A stretch of 64,000 bases of DNA. Origin: Chryseobacterium phosphatilyticum. GTDB lineage: Bacteria > Bacteroidota > Bacteroidia > Flavobacteriales > Weeksellaceae. A model generated the notes under the pieces. The model was not told the DNA's origin. It worked only from the letters and a program-made list of their open reading frames with translations, and ran no database searches. A program made the translations under genes and the position numbers. Shown in pieces: positions 46,799-55,519 of the stretch. The stretch is from the NCBI RefSeq assembly GCF_002899825.2, contig NZ_PPED02000004.1:588481-652480 (forward strand). Direction: 5' to 3'. Within the stretch, counting starts at the first letter, position 1. The number at the start of each line of letters is the position of its first letter.

Positions 46799-47989
46799 TT
46801 AATTGTTGATTGCGGCTACCCCGGGAAGCTCGAGTCCTTCCAGACTTTCAAGCATTGCTCCACCACCAGTAGAAACATAACTCACCTGATCGGCATATCC
46901 AAATTGCTTAACGAAAGCAACACTGTCACCCCCTCCTACTAAAGAAAAAGCTCCTAATCTTGTTGCTTCTGCAATGCTTTCACCTAATGCAATGGTTCCT
47001 CCGGCAAAGTTTGACATTTCAAAAACACCGATTGGTCCGTTCCAAAGTATTGTTCTTGAGTTCAATAGCACATCATTGAACTGGTCTCTGGATTTGTGAC
47101 CAGCATCCAATCCCATCCAACCTTCGGGTATCGCATAAATATCAACTTCTTTTCTTTCCACATCATTACTGAAACTTTCGGCAATAATTGCATCAGAAGG
47201 AAGATATACTTTTACTTTATTTTCTTTAGCCTTTCCTAAAATCTCTAAAGCTAACGGAAGCTTATCTTCTTCAACTAAAGAGTTTCCTATTTTACCACCA
47301 AGAGCTTTAATAAAAGTAAATGCCATACCACCTCCAATGATCAAATTGTCTATTGCAGGAAGAATATTTTCTATAATGGTAATTTTAGTTGAAACTTTAG
47401 ATCCACCCAGAATAGCTGTAATAGGTCTTTCACCACTTTTAAGGACTTTATCTATTGCTTTCAATTCTTTCTCCATTAATAAACCGAAAAACTTAGTTGA
47501 ATTAAAGAACTTAGCTATAACCGCTGTAGAAGCATGAGCCCTGTGAGCAGTACCAAAGGCATCATTTACATAAGCGTCTCCCAGTTTAGAAAGTTGCTCA
47601 GCAAACCCTTCATCTCCTTTTTCTTCTTCATTGTGGAAACGCATATTTTCTAACAATAAAATTTCCCCGGTTTTCAATTCAGAAGCGGCTTTCTCAGCTT
47701 TTTCTCCTACACATTCATCAACAAATTTAACTTCCTGACCCAGAACTGCAGAAACTTCACCTACAATATGTTTAAGAGAAAACTCATCTTTAGCTTCACC
47801 TTTTGGTCTCCCCAGGTGAGTCATTAAGATAACGGAACCGCCATCTTTAAGAATTTTCTCAACCGTAGGTTTCACTGCTACGATTCTTGTGTTATCGGTT
47901 ACTTTGAATTGATCATCCTGCGGAACATTAAAGTCCACTCTTACCAGAGCTTTCTTGTCTCTAAAATTAAAATCATTGATTGTTTTCAT
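46799..47989 (-). CDS. pgk: Phosphoglycerate kinase
   Basis: The 396-residue glycolytic enzyme converts 1,3-bisphosphoglycerate plus ADP to 3-phosphoglycerate plus ATP. The motifs LVRVDFNVP (residues 15-23), MTHLGRPKG, the LLENMRFH substrate loop, ILGGSKVSTK and the C-terminal GGGDSVAF nucleotide site are all present. It stands alone on the minus strand with its own promoter and terminator, bordering the candidate origin. Confidence 0.97.
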   Translation of the reverse strand: MKTINDFNFRDKKALVRVDFNVPQDDQFKVTDNTRIVAVKPTVEKILKDGGSVILMTHLGRPKGEAKDEFSLKHIVGEVSAVLGQEVKFVDECVGEKAEKAASELKTGEILLLENMRFHNEEEKGDEGFAEQLSKLGDAYVNDAFGTAHRAHASTAVIAKFFNSTKFFGLLMEKELKAIDKVLKSGERPITAILGGSKVSTKITIIENILPAIDNLIIGGGMAFTFIKALGGKIGNSLVEEDKLPLALEILGKAKENKVKVYLPSDAIIAESFSNDVERKEVDIYAIPEGWMGLDAGHKSRDQFNDVLLNSRTILWNGPIGVFEMSNFAGGTIALGESIAEATRLGAFSLVGGGDSVAFVKQFGYADQVSYVSTGGGAMLESLEGLELPGVAAINN

Positions 47990-48103
47990 ACTGTAGATTT
48001 ATTTTTCTCAAAGATCATATATCATCGCTGCCATCCAACTTGTTTCCTTTTGCAGGATTTTTCTCCATCGCGATTTCATACATTTCATTGAATTTTCGTT
48101 TCA

Positions 48104-48130
48104 CAAATGTAAGGTTTTAAACTTTTTCAA
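48104..48130 (-). promoter_or_regulatory. Probable pgk promoter
   Basis: On the minus strand TTG (48130-48128) is followed after 16 bases by TACATTTG (48111-48104), giving a leader of about 107 bases. It marks the left limit of the candidate oriC. Confidence 0.55.
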
Positions 48131-48586
48131 CAGATTGATTAAATTAAAAGTTTTCAAAAACTTTCCCCGAAGTCAGTCATTCACTAATCAACATTTTTTA
48201 TCTCTTTAAAAAAAGAATAATGCTGTTGTTGTTATGTATTGTTAGTATCGGGGATAAGTTTTAGGCTTAAAGTTTACCATACTCAACTCGTACTCAATTC
48301 ATATTTAATTCACAACATAAATCCTTGTAAACCTGCATTTTCAGGCACTTATTAACAATTGTGGATAACTTAAGATAAATGATAATATTAGTTATTTTAT
48401 TATGGAAAAGCCTGGGGATAGCTGAAGAAAACATCCGGAAAGTTGTGGTTAAAAATTCCGGAAAAGATTTCTATTACGAAATAAATTGAAGTTTAAAAAT
48501 AGAAAGTTGGTAAAAGTTTTCCACACTTACTAACATCGCTTTTCACAATTAATCCCCGGTTTACTAACACGAATTGTTATTATTCT

Positions 48587-48594
48587 TACCTTTG
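48587..48594 (+). promoter_or_regulatory. Probable rpiB -7 box
   Basis: TACCTTTG fits TAnnTTTG and would start a leader of about 33 bases. At the -33 position only TTTA is seen. Confidence 0.45.
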
Positions 48595-48632
48595 TAAGGA
48601 AATAAAATCTAAAAAGGCTTAATACAAGTATT

Positions 48633-49067
48633 ATGAAAAGAAAAATTGCTATTGCAGCGGACCATGCAGGCTATGAATATAAGGAGATTGTTAAAAACTA
48701 CCTTTCAGAAAAGTTTGAAGTTCAGGATTTTGGAACGTTTTCCACAAACAGTGTGGATTATCCGGACTTTGTACACCCTGCGGCAACTTCTGTTGAAAAC
48801 GGAGAAAATGAATTGGGAATTTTGATCTGCGGAAGCGGAAACGGTGTTCAGATCACTGCGAACAAACATCAAAAGATCAGATGTGCTCTTTGCTGGATGC
48901 CGGAGATTGCAACACTGGCAAGACAACATAATGATGCCAATATGATTTCAATGCCGGCAAGGTTTATATCAAAGGAACTGGCTATTGAAATTGTAGATAA
49001 ATTTCTGTCAACGGATTTCGAAGGTGGAAGACACCAGAACAGGGTTGACAAAATTGCAGTTTGCTAA
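48633..49067 (+). CDS. rpiB: Ribose-5-phosphate isomerase B
   Basis: The 144-residue enzyme interconverts ribose-5-phosphate and ribulose-5-phosphate in the pentose phosphate pathway. Motifs are AADHAGYEYK (residues 7-16), the catalytic ICGSGNGVQITANKH loop with its Cys, and the HNDANMISMPARF region. The length is normal for the family. Related sugar isomerases such as LacAB are less likely. It is a single gene with a terminator behind it. Confidence 0.93.
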   Translation: MKRKIAIAADHAGYEYKEIVKNYLSEKFEVQDFGTFSTNSVDYPDFVHPAATSVENGENELGILICGSGNGVQITANKHQKIRCALCWMPEIATLARQHNDANMISMPARFISKELAIEIVDKFLSTDFEGGRHQNRVDKIAVC

Positions 49068-49403
49068 ATATACTAAGGCTTGTAAATCGATTTACAGGCC
49101 TTATTTATTTTTTATTTGTACATTTGCAGTGTCCAATAGAAATTACAGTCTATTATTCTACAGAACCCTTCTTCAATTTAAAGGATATTTAATAGAAGGT
49201 TTTTCTCTTTACTTCTCCATATTTGTAGTAAATTTATACAAAACTAAAGCTCCCGTTATAAATAAATAGCAAGGAAATTGCTAATGAATTACGATAGCAA
49301 ATCAAATAATAAAAATTGAATTACCTTTATATTATTATAGAGAGAAAAAATTCAGACTGGGTTCAATTTTGAAAAGGACCTAAAACAATTTAAAAAATTT
49401 AGA
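49068..49403. other. Intergenic region between rpiB and rnr (336 bp)
   Basis: No gene is seen. It holds the rpiB terminator, a TAnnTTTG-like box at 49119-49126 (TACATTTG, no partner box), and a second imperfect hairpin around 49164-49201 (AACCCTTCT/AGAAGGTT) followed by T-rich sequence. Confidence 0.6.
49075..49112 (+). terminator. Terminator of rpiB
   Basis: AAGGCTTGTAAATC (49075-49088) pairs with GATTTACAGGCCTT (49089-49102) with one G-U pair, followed by a T-rich run. Confidence 0.8.
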
Positions 49404-51557
49404 ATGCCAAAAAAAAGAAAATATATAAGTCATAAAAATGATTTAAAGATGATGGAGATCGGGAGACTGATTCTCCGTTTTATGAATGCAAATTCATCCA
49501 AGATTTATAATTATAAACAGATCGCAGATGGGATAGATTACAAGAACCCAAGACAGCGGGAACTTGTCATCCAGGCACTGCATAAACTTCAGGGTTCCGA
49601 AAAAATTAAGGAAGTCGAAAAAGGAAAATATATTGTGAATTTGAAAATCGCCGGAACCCTTACCGGAATTATCGATTTCAATCAAAGTGGCAATGCCTAC
49701 GTTAAGGTGGAAGGACTGGAAGACGATGTCTTCATTCATGCGAAAAATGTAAAGGATGCTTTACAAGGAGATAAGGTTCTTATTATAACTTATCATTATA
49801 AAGGAAAGAAACTGGAAGGTTCCGTTTTAGAAGTTTTGGAGAGAACCAGAACTGAATTTGTAGGAACTTTTCAAAAGGTTGCCCACAAAGATTTTGGCTT
49901 TGTTGTTTGTGATAAAAAATCAATCAATACCGACATTTTTATTCCCAAAACAAAGTTTAATAATGCCGAAGATGGTGACAAGGTTATCGTAAAAATGACC
50001 GAATGGAGACCGGGAGATAAAAACCCTGAAGGAGAAATTATCCAGGTATTGGGGGCTCCGGGAGAACATGAAACAGAGATCCACTCTATCCTCGCTGAAT
50101 ATGGACTTCCTTACGAATTTCCACAGGAGGTGGAGCTGGATGCAGATAAGATCGACAGAAGTATCACGGATGAGGAAGTCGCAAAACGTTGGGATATGCG
50201 TGACATCTGTACTTTTACCATAGACCCGAAAGATGCGAAAGACTTTGATGATGCCCTGTCTATGAGAAAACTGGAAAACGGAAACTGGGAAATCGGTGTC
50301 CATATTGCCGATGTTTCTCATTATGTAGTTCCGGGAACAATTCTGGATGATGAAGCATATCAGAGAGCTACATCGGTATATTTGGTAGACCGAGTGGTAC
50401 CTATGTTGCCGGAGGTGCTGAGTAATGATGTATGTTCACTTCGTCCCAATGAGGATAAATACACTTTCTCTGCGGTTTTTGAACTGAATGATAAGGCGGA
50501 GATTCAGAAACAATGGTTTGGAAGAACAGTCATTCATTCTGACAGAAGGTTTACTTATGAGGAAGCACAGGAGCGCATTGAGACAGGGCAAGGAGATCTG
50601 GCTGAGGAGATTAACACTCTTGACGGACTTGCGAAGATCATGCGTAACGAGCGGATCAGAAAAGGGGCAATCACATTCGACAGAAGTGAAGTACGATTCA
50701 ATCTGGATGAAAATAATCAACCGATCGGGGTATATTTTAAAGTAAGTAAAGACTCTAACCACCTGATTGAAGAATTCATGCTTCTAGCCAATAAAAAAGT
50801 ATCTGAATTTGTTTCTTTGACCAGAAAAGGTGAGATTACCAATAATACATTTATCTATAGAGTTCATGATGATCCGGATCCTGCAAAATTAGAAGCGTTA
50901 AGAGACTTTGTTTCTACCTTCGGATATAAAATGGACCTTGCCAATACCAAAAAAGTAGCAGAGTCCCTGAATAAATTACTTCATGACGTAAAAGGTAAAG
51001 GTGAGGAAAATATGATTGAAACACTGGCGATGAGAAGTATGAGTAAGGCGGTGTATTCCACAGAACCTATCGGACATTATGGTCTTGGATTCGAGTATTA
51101 TAGCCACTTCACCTCTCCTATCCGCCGTTATCCCGATTTACTTGCCCATCGTCTTCTTCAGCATTATCTGGATGGAGGAAAATCTCCGGCAAAACAGGAG
51201 CTTGAAGAAAAGGCAAAACACTGCAGTGCTATGGAAAGACTTGCGGCAGATGCAGAAAGAGATTCTATTAAGTATATGCAGGTAAAATTCATGGAAAAAC
51301 ACCTTGGTGAAACATTTAAGGGTGTTATTTCCGGGGTTGCTGAATTTGGTTTCTGGGTAGAAATCCCTGAAAATGGTGCTGAAGGTCTGATCAAGTTGAG
51401 AGACCTGGTAGATGATTCATATATGTATGATGCAAAAACTCATGCTGTATACGGAATAAGACATGGAAATAAATACCAGTTGGGAGATGAAGTACAGATT
51501 AAAGTGGTGAAAGCCAATTTAATTCAAAAGCAATTGGACTTTAAGATTGTTGATTAA
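49404..51557 (+). CDS. rnr: Ribonuclease R
   Basis: The 717-residue RNase II-family 3'-5' exoribonuclease degrades structured RNA. A basic N-terminus (MPKKRKY) and winged-helix-like segment are followed by cold-shock domains at about 75-240. The catalytic core has IDPKDAKDFDDALS (about 273-286, metal-binding Asp residues) and YSHFTSPIRRYPDL. The S1 domain is at about 630-715. The length fits the family. It is a single gene with a hairpin downstream. Confidence 0.95.
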   Translation: MPKKRKYISHKNDLKMMEIGRLILRFMNANSSKIYNYKQIADGIDYKNPRQRELVIQALHKLQGSEKIKEVEKGKYIVNLKIAGTLTGIIDFNQSGNAYVKVEGLEDDVFIHAKNVKDALQGDKVLIITYHYKGKKLEGSVLEVLERTRTEFVGTFQKVAHKDFGFVVCDKKSINTDIFIPKTKFNNAEDGDKVIVKMTEWRPGDKNPEGEIIQVLGAPGEHETEIHSILAEYGLPYEFPQEVELDADKIDRSITDEEVAKRWDMRDICTFTIDPKDAKDFDDALSMRKLENGNWEIGVHIADVSHYVVPGTILDDEAYQRATSVYLVDRVVPMLPEVLSNDVCSLRPNEDKYTFSAVFELNDKAEIQKQWFGRTVIHSDRRFTYEEAQERIETGQGDLAEEINTLDGLAKIMRNERIRKGAITFDRSEVRFNLDENNQPIGVYFKVSKDSNHLIEEFMLLANKKVSEFVSLTRKGEITNNTFIYRVHDDPDPAKLEALRDFVSTFGYKMDLANTKKVAESLNKLLHDVKGKGEENMIETLAMRSMSKAVYSTEPIGHYGLGFEYYSHFTSPIRRYPDLLAHRLLQHYLDGGKSPAKQELEEKAKHCSAMERLAADAERDSIKYMQVKFMEKHLGETFKGVISGVAEFGFWVEIPENGAEGLIKLRDLVDDSYMYDAKTHAVYGIRHGNKYQLGDEVQIKVVKANLIQKQLDFKIVD

Positions 51558-51581
51558 ATTAACAATCAAGTTTAACTATAC

Positions 51582-51620
51582 AAGAGGTTGTTCCAAAACA
51601 GGAATGACCTCTTTGTTATT
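51582..51620 (+). terminator. Terminator-like hairpin after rnr
   Basis: AAGAGGT-TG-TTCC pairs with GGAA-TG-ACCTCTT across AAAACA (51582-51613), with only a short T-rich tail. Confidence 0.6.
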
Positions 51621-51757
51621 AATGAGCTTTAGACTGATTAGATATCTTATCTCTGTTTCATTTTCTATAACTCCTTCCCTTTCCGGGATTCCGCCTTCCT
51701 TCCAAAAAATCTTTTCCTGATCCCGGGTCAAAATAAAGTTGATATATCACATCTTTA

Positions 51758-51788
51758 TTGAATAATTAAATCATAAAGTATAACTTTG
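51758..51788 (+). promoter_or_regulatory. Promoter of the LysE-family operon
   Basis: TTG (51758-51760), 20 bases, TAACTTTG (51781-51788): an excellent match to the Bacteroidota vegetative promoter. The leader would be about 36 bases. Confidence 0.7.
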
Positions 51789-51830
51789 TATGAAACGAAA
51801 TGAATTTTTTTTCATTTTAAAATTTATTAA

Positions 51831-52517
51831 ATGCTTGAACTTGTACTATCTGCCATTATATTAGGATTCATGCTGAGTCTGGTTTTTATAGGACCTATTT
51901 TTTTCCTTTTAATTGAAACCAGCTTTTCCCGAGGCCCAAAACATGCCTTATCACTGGATCTTGGAGTTATCACTGCAGATTTACTATGTATTGTAGCAGC
52001 CTATTATGCCAGTGCTGATATTGTTACTTTAATTGATAAACATCCGGGGTTTTACAGGATTACTTCTATCCTTATTTTCGTATACGGAATTGTAATGCTG
52101 GTCACTAAAACCAAGATGCACATGCCCGGTGAAGATAAGATCATAAGCCAAAATTATATTAAAACTTTTTTCAATGGTTTTTTCTTTAATCTTTTAAATG
52201 TTGGAGTCATTCTTTTCTGGCTGGTAACGGTTATTTCTGTAAGGAATCAATATCCGGACACCAGTAGTTTTATTTTATATATAGGCATTGTGATCGGAAC
52301 CTATCTTTGTATTGATCTTGCTAAAATATTTCTTGCAAAACAATTTCACGATAAACTTACCCAGAAACTGGCCAACCGGATCAGAAGAATTGTTGGTGTG
52401 ATTCTTATTATTTTCAGTTTCTTTATCTTTTTACAGAGTTTCAAAAAGTTCAATCAATTTGATAGAAGACTTGAAGAAGCCGAGAAAAAAGAAGTAAAAT
52501 ATCAAAAAACAAAATGA
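51831..52517 (+). CDS. LysE/RhtB-family exporter
   Basis: The 228-residue protein has six hydrophobic segments. The family N-terminal motif is present as GPIFFLLIETSFSRGPKHAL with GVITAD behind it. The C-terminus is a charged tail. The family exports amino acids and related compounds across the inner membrane; the substrate is not predictable here. The stop overlaps the start of the LD-carboxypeptidase by 4 bases, so the two are translationally linked. Confidence 0.85.
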   Translation: MLELVLSAIILGFMLSLVFIGPIFFLLIETSFSRGPKHALSLDLGVITADLLCIVAAYYASADIVTLIDKHPGFYRITSILIFVYGIVMLVTKTKMHMPGEDKIISQNYIKTFFNGFFFNLLNVGVILFWLVTVISVRNQYPDTSSFILYIGIVIGTYLCIDLAKIFLAKQFHDKLTQKLANRIRRIVGVILIIFSFFIFLQSFKKFNQFDRRLEEAEKKEVKYQKTK

Positions 52518-53443
52518 AAAAAATAATCTTTCCAAAACCCCTGAAAAAAGGGGCCAAAATTGCCGTAATTTCTCCCGCGGGAGCAGTAGAACCTTCTCAG
52601 CTGGAAAAGGGAATAAAAATGATTAAAAACAAGGGATTCGAACCCGTTTTGGGAGAACATCTTTACACCAGATTTTCAAACGGCTACAATTATGCAGGTA
52701 CAGAAAAGGAAAGAATAAAGGATATCAACTGGGCTTTAAATGATAAAGAAATCAGTGCAGTCTGGGCCTCAAGAGGAGGCTATGGTTGCCAGCACCTGAT
52801 TCAGCATCTGAAGCTGAAAAATTTTATTGAAAACCCAAAATGGTATATCGGATATTCTGACAATACCGTTATACAAAGTTACCTGTTGAAAAAAGGCGTT
52901 GCTTCCATTCACGGACAAACCATAAAAACATCAAGCTTTGGAGTGACTGACGAAAGTTACAATCTCATCTTTGATATCCTGAAAGGGAAAACGCTAAAAT
53001 ACAGCTTACCATCTCATGCACTTAATAAAAAAGGAAATATTGAGGGAGAACTTATCGGAGGAAATTTAGCCCTTATCTATGCCCTTTTAGGAACCTCCTA
53101 CTCTTTTGAGTTTAAGGATAAGATTTTATTCATTGAAGATATTGGAGAAAATTATTATGCATTAGACCGAATGATCATGAGCCTTGAGCTCGCTGGGGTT
53201 TTTAAAAAAATTAAGGGACTTATTGTTGGTGGGATGACCAATATGGGGGATGAAAAAGACAATAAAGACTTTGAATCTAGCTTTGATAAATTTGCCTATA
53301 AACTAATATCAGAAAGACTTTCCAGATATAAATTCCCTGTTGTTTTTGGTTTCCCTAATGGGCATATTAAAGATAACAGGCCTCTTGTTATTGGTAGCAA
53401 AACGAAGTTGAATATCGCTTCAAAAGTAAAAATCGAATGGTAG
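52514..53443 (+). CDS. LD-carboxypeptidase, family S66
   Basis: The 309-residue enzyme cleaves the L-Lys(or DAP)-D-Ala bond of muropeptides in peptidoglycan recycling, or acts on peptide antibiotics in the MccF branch. Motifs are AVISPAG (N-term), WASRGGYGCQ, the nucleophile Ser in IGYSDNT (about 117), the Glu in IEDIGENYYALDRM and the His in FPNGHIKDN. There is no signal peptide, so it acts in the cytoplasm. It is coupled to the LysE-type gene by a 4-base overlap. Confidence 0.9.
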   Translation: MKKIIFPKPLKKGAKIAVISPAGAVEPSQLEKGIKMIKNKGFEPVLGEHLYTRFSNGYNYAGTEKERIKDINWALNDKEISAVWASRGGYGCQHLIQHLKLKNFIENPKWYIGYSDNTVIQSYLLKKGVASIHGQTIKTSSFGVTDESYNLIFDILKGKTLKYSLPSHALNKKGNIEGELIGGNLALIYALLGTSYSFEFKDKILFIEDIGENYYALDRMIMSLELAGVFKKIKGLIVGGMTNMGDEKDNKDFESSFDKFAYKLISERLSRYKFPVVFGFPNGHIKDNRPLVIGSKTKLNIASKVKIEW

Positions 53444-53485
53444 CTCACTCCTGCTTTCAAACTCAATAACTCTCCCACTTCAGCT

Positions 53486-53857
53486 ATGGCAGATCATAAT
53501 GATTTTGGAAAAATTGCAGAAGATATGGCTGCGGAGTATCTTCAAAAAAATGGCTATAGAATTCTGGCCAGAAATTTTCGTTTTCAAAAAGCAGAAATCG
53601 ATATTATTGCTGAAAAAGATAATCTGATTATTGTTATAGAAGTGAAAGCCAGATCTACAGATGTATTTATGCTACCGCATGAAGCGGTTACCAAAACCAA
53701 AATAAGATCAATTGTTTTGGCTGCTAACCATTATATGGAAGAATTTAAAAAAGATAATGAAGTGAGGTTTGATATTATTTCCGTTCTGCCGGATGAAAAT
53801 AAAAATTTAAGTATTGATCATATTGCCGATGCTTTTCAGGCATTCGACGCAAATTGA
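53486..53857 (+). CDS. YraN-family (UPF0102) nuclease-like protein
   Basis: In this 123-residue protein GKIAEDMAAEYLQKNGYRIL, EIDIIAE and VIEVKARS form the PD-(D/E)xK nuclease-like core of the YraN family. The function is unproven; members occur next to ribonuclease HII and replication genes in many bacteria. The gene lies 42 bases after the LD-carboxypeptidase. Confidence 0.9.
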   Translation: MADHNDFGKIAEDMAAEYLQKNGYRILARNFRFQKAEIDIIAEKDNLIIVIEVKARSTDVFMLPHEAVTKTKIRSIVLAANHYMEEFKKDNEVRFDIISVLPDENKNLSIDHIADAFQAFDAN

Positions 53858-53952
53858 CCTTAAAAAATATAGTAAATAATGTATCAGTTTAGCAATCTAT
53901 AAGTGTTACAATAATGATCACACATTATTACATCAAATAATTAATTCGTTTT

Positions 53953-54702
53953 ATGAAGACAATATTAATCACCGGAGCGACTTCCGGAATAGGAAAATCC
54001 ACCGCAGAATTATTAGCTAAACAGGGAAACAGAATCATCCTTTGTGGAAGAAGAATTGAAGTGTTGGAATCATTGAAAGCAGAGTTATCTCAATATACCG
54101 AAATATTTAGTTTAGTGTTTGACGTTAGAAATCTGGAAGAAGTTGAAGCTGCCATTAACTCCCTTCCTGAGAACTGGAAAGATATTGATGTTCTGATCAA
54201 TAATGCAGGTAATGCACATGGTTTAGATCCTCTTTCTGCGGGAAAGACGGATGACTGGGATTCTATGATCGATGGAAATGTTAAAGGACTTTTGTATGTT
54301 TCCAAAATGATCATCCCACTCATGAAAACTAAGAATTTAGGTCATGTCGTTAACATCAGTTCTGTGGCAGCAAGACAAACTTATGCAAACGGTGTGGTGT
54401 ATTGTGCTTCTAAAAAAGCAGTAGATGTAATTTCGGAAGGAATGAGACTTGAGCTTACCGAGTTTGGAATCAAAGTAACCAATATTCAGCCAGGAGCTGT
54501 GGAAACAGACTTTTCGATGATCAGGTTCAAGGGAGACAGCGAAAAAGCAGCCCATGTATATGCAGGATATGAACCTCTGAAGGCAGAAGATATTGCTGAT
54601 GCTATTGCCTATTGCATCAATGCCCCAAAACACGTTACCATTGCTGATATGACAATCTATCCAAGCGCACAGGCTGAGCCCAGAACAATCTACCGAAAGT
54701 AG
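53953..54702 (+). CDS. SDR-family oxidoreductase
   Basis: The 249-residue NADP-type short-chain dehydrogenase shows TGATSGIGKSTAELL (residues 7-21), CGRR as the phosphate-recognising Arg, NNAGNAHG, the catalytic Ser in NISSVAA, and Tyr-x3-Lys in VYCASKKAV. QPGAVETDFS is typical of YdfG-like serine/3-hydroxy acid dehydrogenases. The substrate is not predictable. It is a separate gene. Confidence 0.85.
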   Translation: MKTILITGATSGIGKSTAELLAKQGNRIILCGRRIEVLESLKAELSQYTEIFSLVFDVRNLEEVEAAINSLPENWKDIDVLINNAGNAHGLDPLSAGKTDDWDSMIDGNVKGLLYVSKMIIPLMKTKNLGHVVNISSVAARQTYANGVVYCASKKAVDVISEGMRLELTEFGIKVTNIQPGAVETDFSMIRFKGDSEKAAHVYAGYEPLKAEDIADAIAYCINAPKHVTIADMTIYPSAQAEPRTIYRK

Positions 54703-54718
54703 TATCAAAATAAAGGAT

Positions 54719-54726
54719 TAAATTTG
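54719..54726 (+). promoter_or_regulatory. Possible tsaB -7 box
   Basis: TAAATTTG fits TAnnTTTG with a leader of about 53 bases. No TTG box at the right distance. Confidence 0.4.
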
Positions 54727-54785
54727 CAAAAATTAGAAAGTGATTTTGTCTATACCAATTTCACGATTTAGCTTAAAACAAAAAA

Positions 54786-55457
54786 ATGAAAATTCTATAT
54801 CTTGAAACCTCTTCAAAAAACTGTTCAGTAGCAGTATCAGATAATGAAAGACTACTGTGCCTCTGTGAGGAAGTTTCTGAAAATTATAAACAGTCTGAAA
54901 GCCTGCACACCTATGTGGAATGGGCACTGGAAGGAGCAGGAATTTCACTTAAAGAAATTGAGGCTGTTTCTTTGGGAAAAGGGCCAGGTTCCTACACCGG
55001 ATTAAGAATCGGTGCCTCTTCTGCAAAAGGTTTCTGCTATGGACTGAAAGTTCCTCTGATTGCGGTAAATTCTCTGGAAAGCATGATAGAGCCTTTTTTA
55101 GGACAAAACTATGATTTGATAGTGCCATTAGTCGACGCGAGGAGAATGGAGGTGTATACGGCCACGTATGACGGTCAGACAGGAAAAGAAATTTCTGAGA
55201 CCGAAGCCAAAATTCTGGACGAAACTTCTTTTGAAGAACTCAAAGATAAAAAAGTGGTATTCTTGGGAGATGGTGCCAGGAAGGCTAAAGAAATTCTGAA
55301 CCTCCCGGATGCAGATTTTAAAGAGGATGTTTATCCTTCTGCCCAATATCTCATCAAAAGAACTCTTGAAAAAATTGAGAATAAGGAAGTGGAGGATATG
55401 GCCTATTTTGAGCCATTTTATTTAAAAGACTTCCATGGGGTAAAAAAGAAATCATAA
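54786..55457 (+). CDS. tsaB: tRNA threonylcarbamoyladenosine biosynthesis protein TsaB
   Basis: The 223-residue partner of TsaD helps to make t6A at position 37 of ANN-decoding tRNAs. LYLETSSKNCSVAVSDN (N-term ASKHA strand pair), LGKGPGSYTGLRIGASSAKG (about 59-78) and VDARRMEVYTA are diagnostic. The length is typical. It is followed by a shared terminator with sprE. Confidence 0.93.
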   Translation: MKILYLETSSKNCSVAVSDNERLLCLCEEVSENYKQSESLHTYVEWALEGAGISLKEIEAVSLGKGPGSYTGLRIGASSAKGFCYGLKVPLIAVNSLESMIEPFLGQNYDLIVPLVDARRMEVYTATYDGQTGKEISETEAKILDETSFEELKDKKVVFLGDGARKAKEILNLPDADFKEDVYPSAQYLIKRTLEKIENKEVEDMAYFEPFYLKDFHGVKKKS

Positions 55458-55482
55458 AGTAGGGTAGAGGTATTGTCTATAA

Positions 55483-55519
55483 AAATAAAAAGCGAAGATT
55501 TTTTCTTCGCTTTTTATTT
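55483..55519. terminator. Bidirectional terminator between tsaB and sprE
   Basis: AAATAAAAAGCGAAGA pairs with TCTTCGCTTTTTATTT over 16 bp with loop TTTTT. Confidence 0.92.

Larger units (their letters stand above)
47990..48632. promoter_or_regulatory. Candidate oriC region with DnaA-box-like sites
   Basis: This gene-free 643-bp stretch lies between divergent pgk and rpiB. It holds TGTGGATAA (48360-48368, a perfect DnaA box read on the minus strand), TGTGGTTAA (48444-48452) and TTTTCCACA (48517-48525), each of the last two with one mismatch. Plus-strand base counts by eye are 4 G / 12 C for 48301-48360 and 13 G / 3 C for 48361-48420, so the G/C bias flips at the perfect box. Two parS sites lie 3.7-5.7 kb to the left. 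Confidence 0.6.

Noticed and set aside
49024..49269. 81-codon frame after rpiB
   Set aside because: It overlaps the end of rpiB and runs through its terminator.
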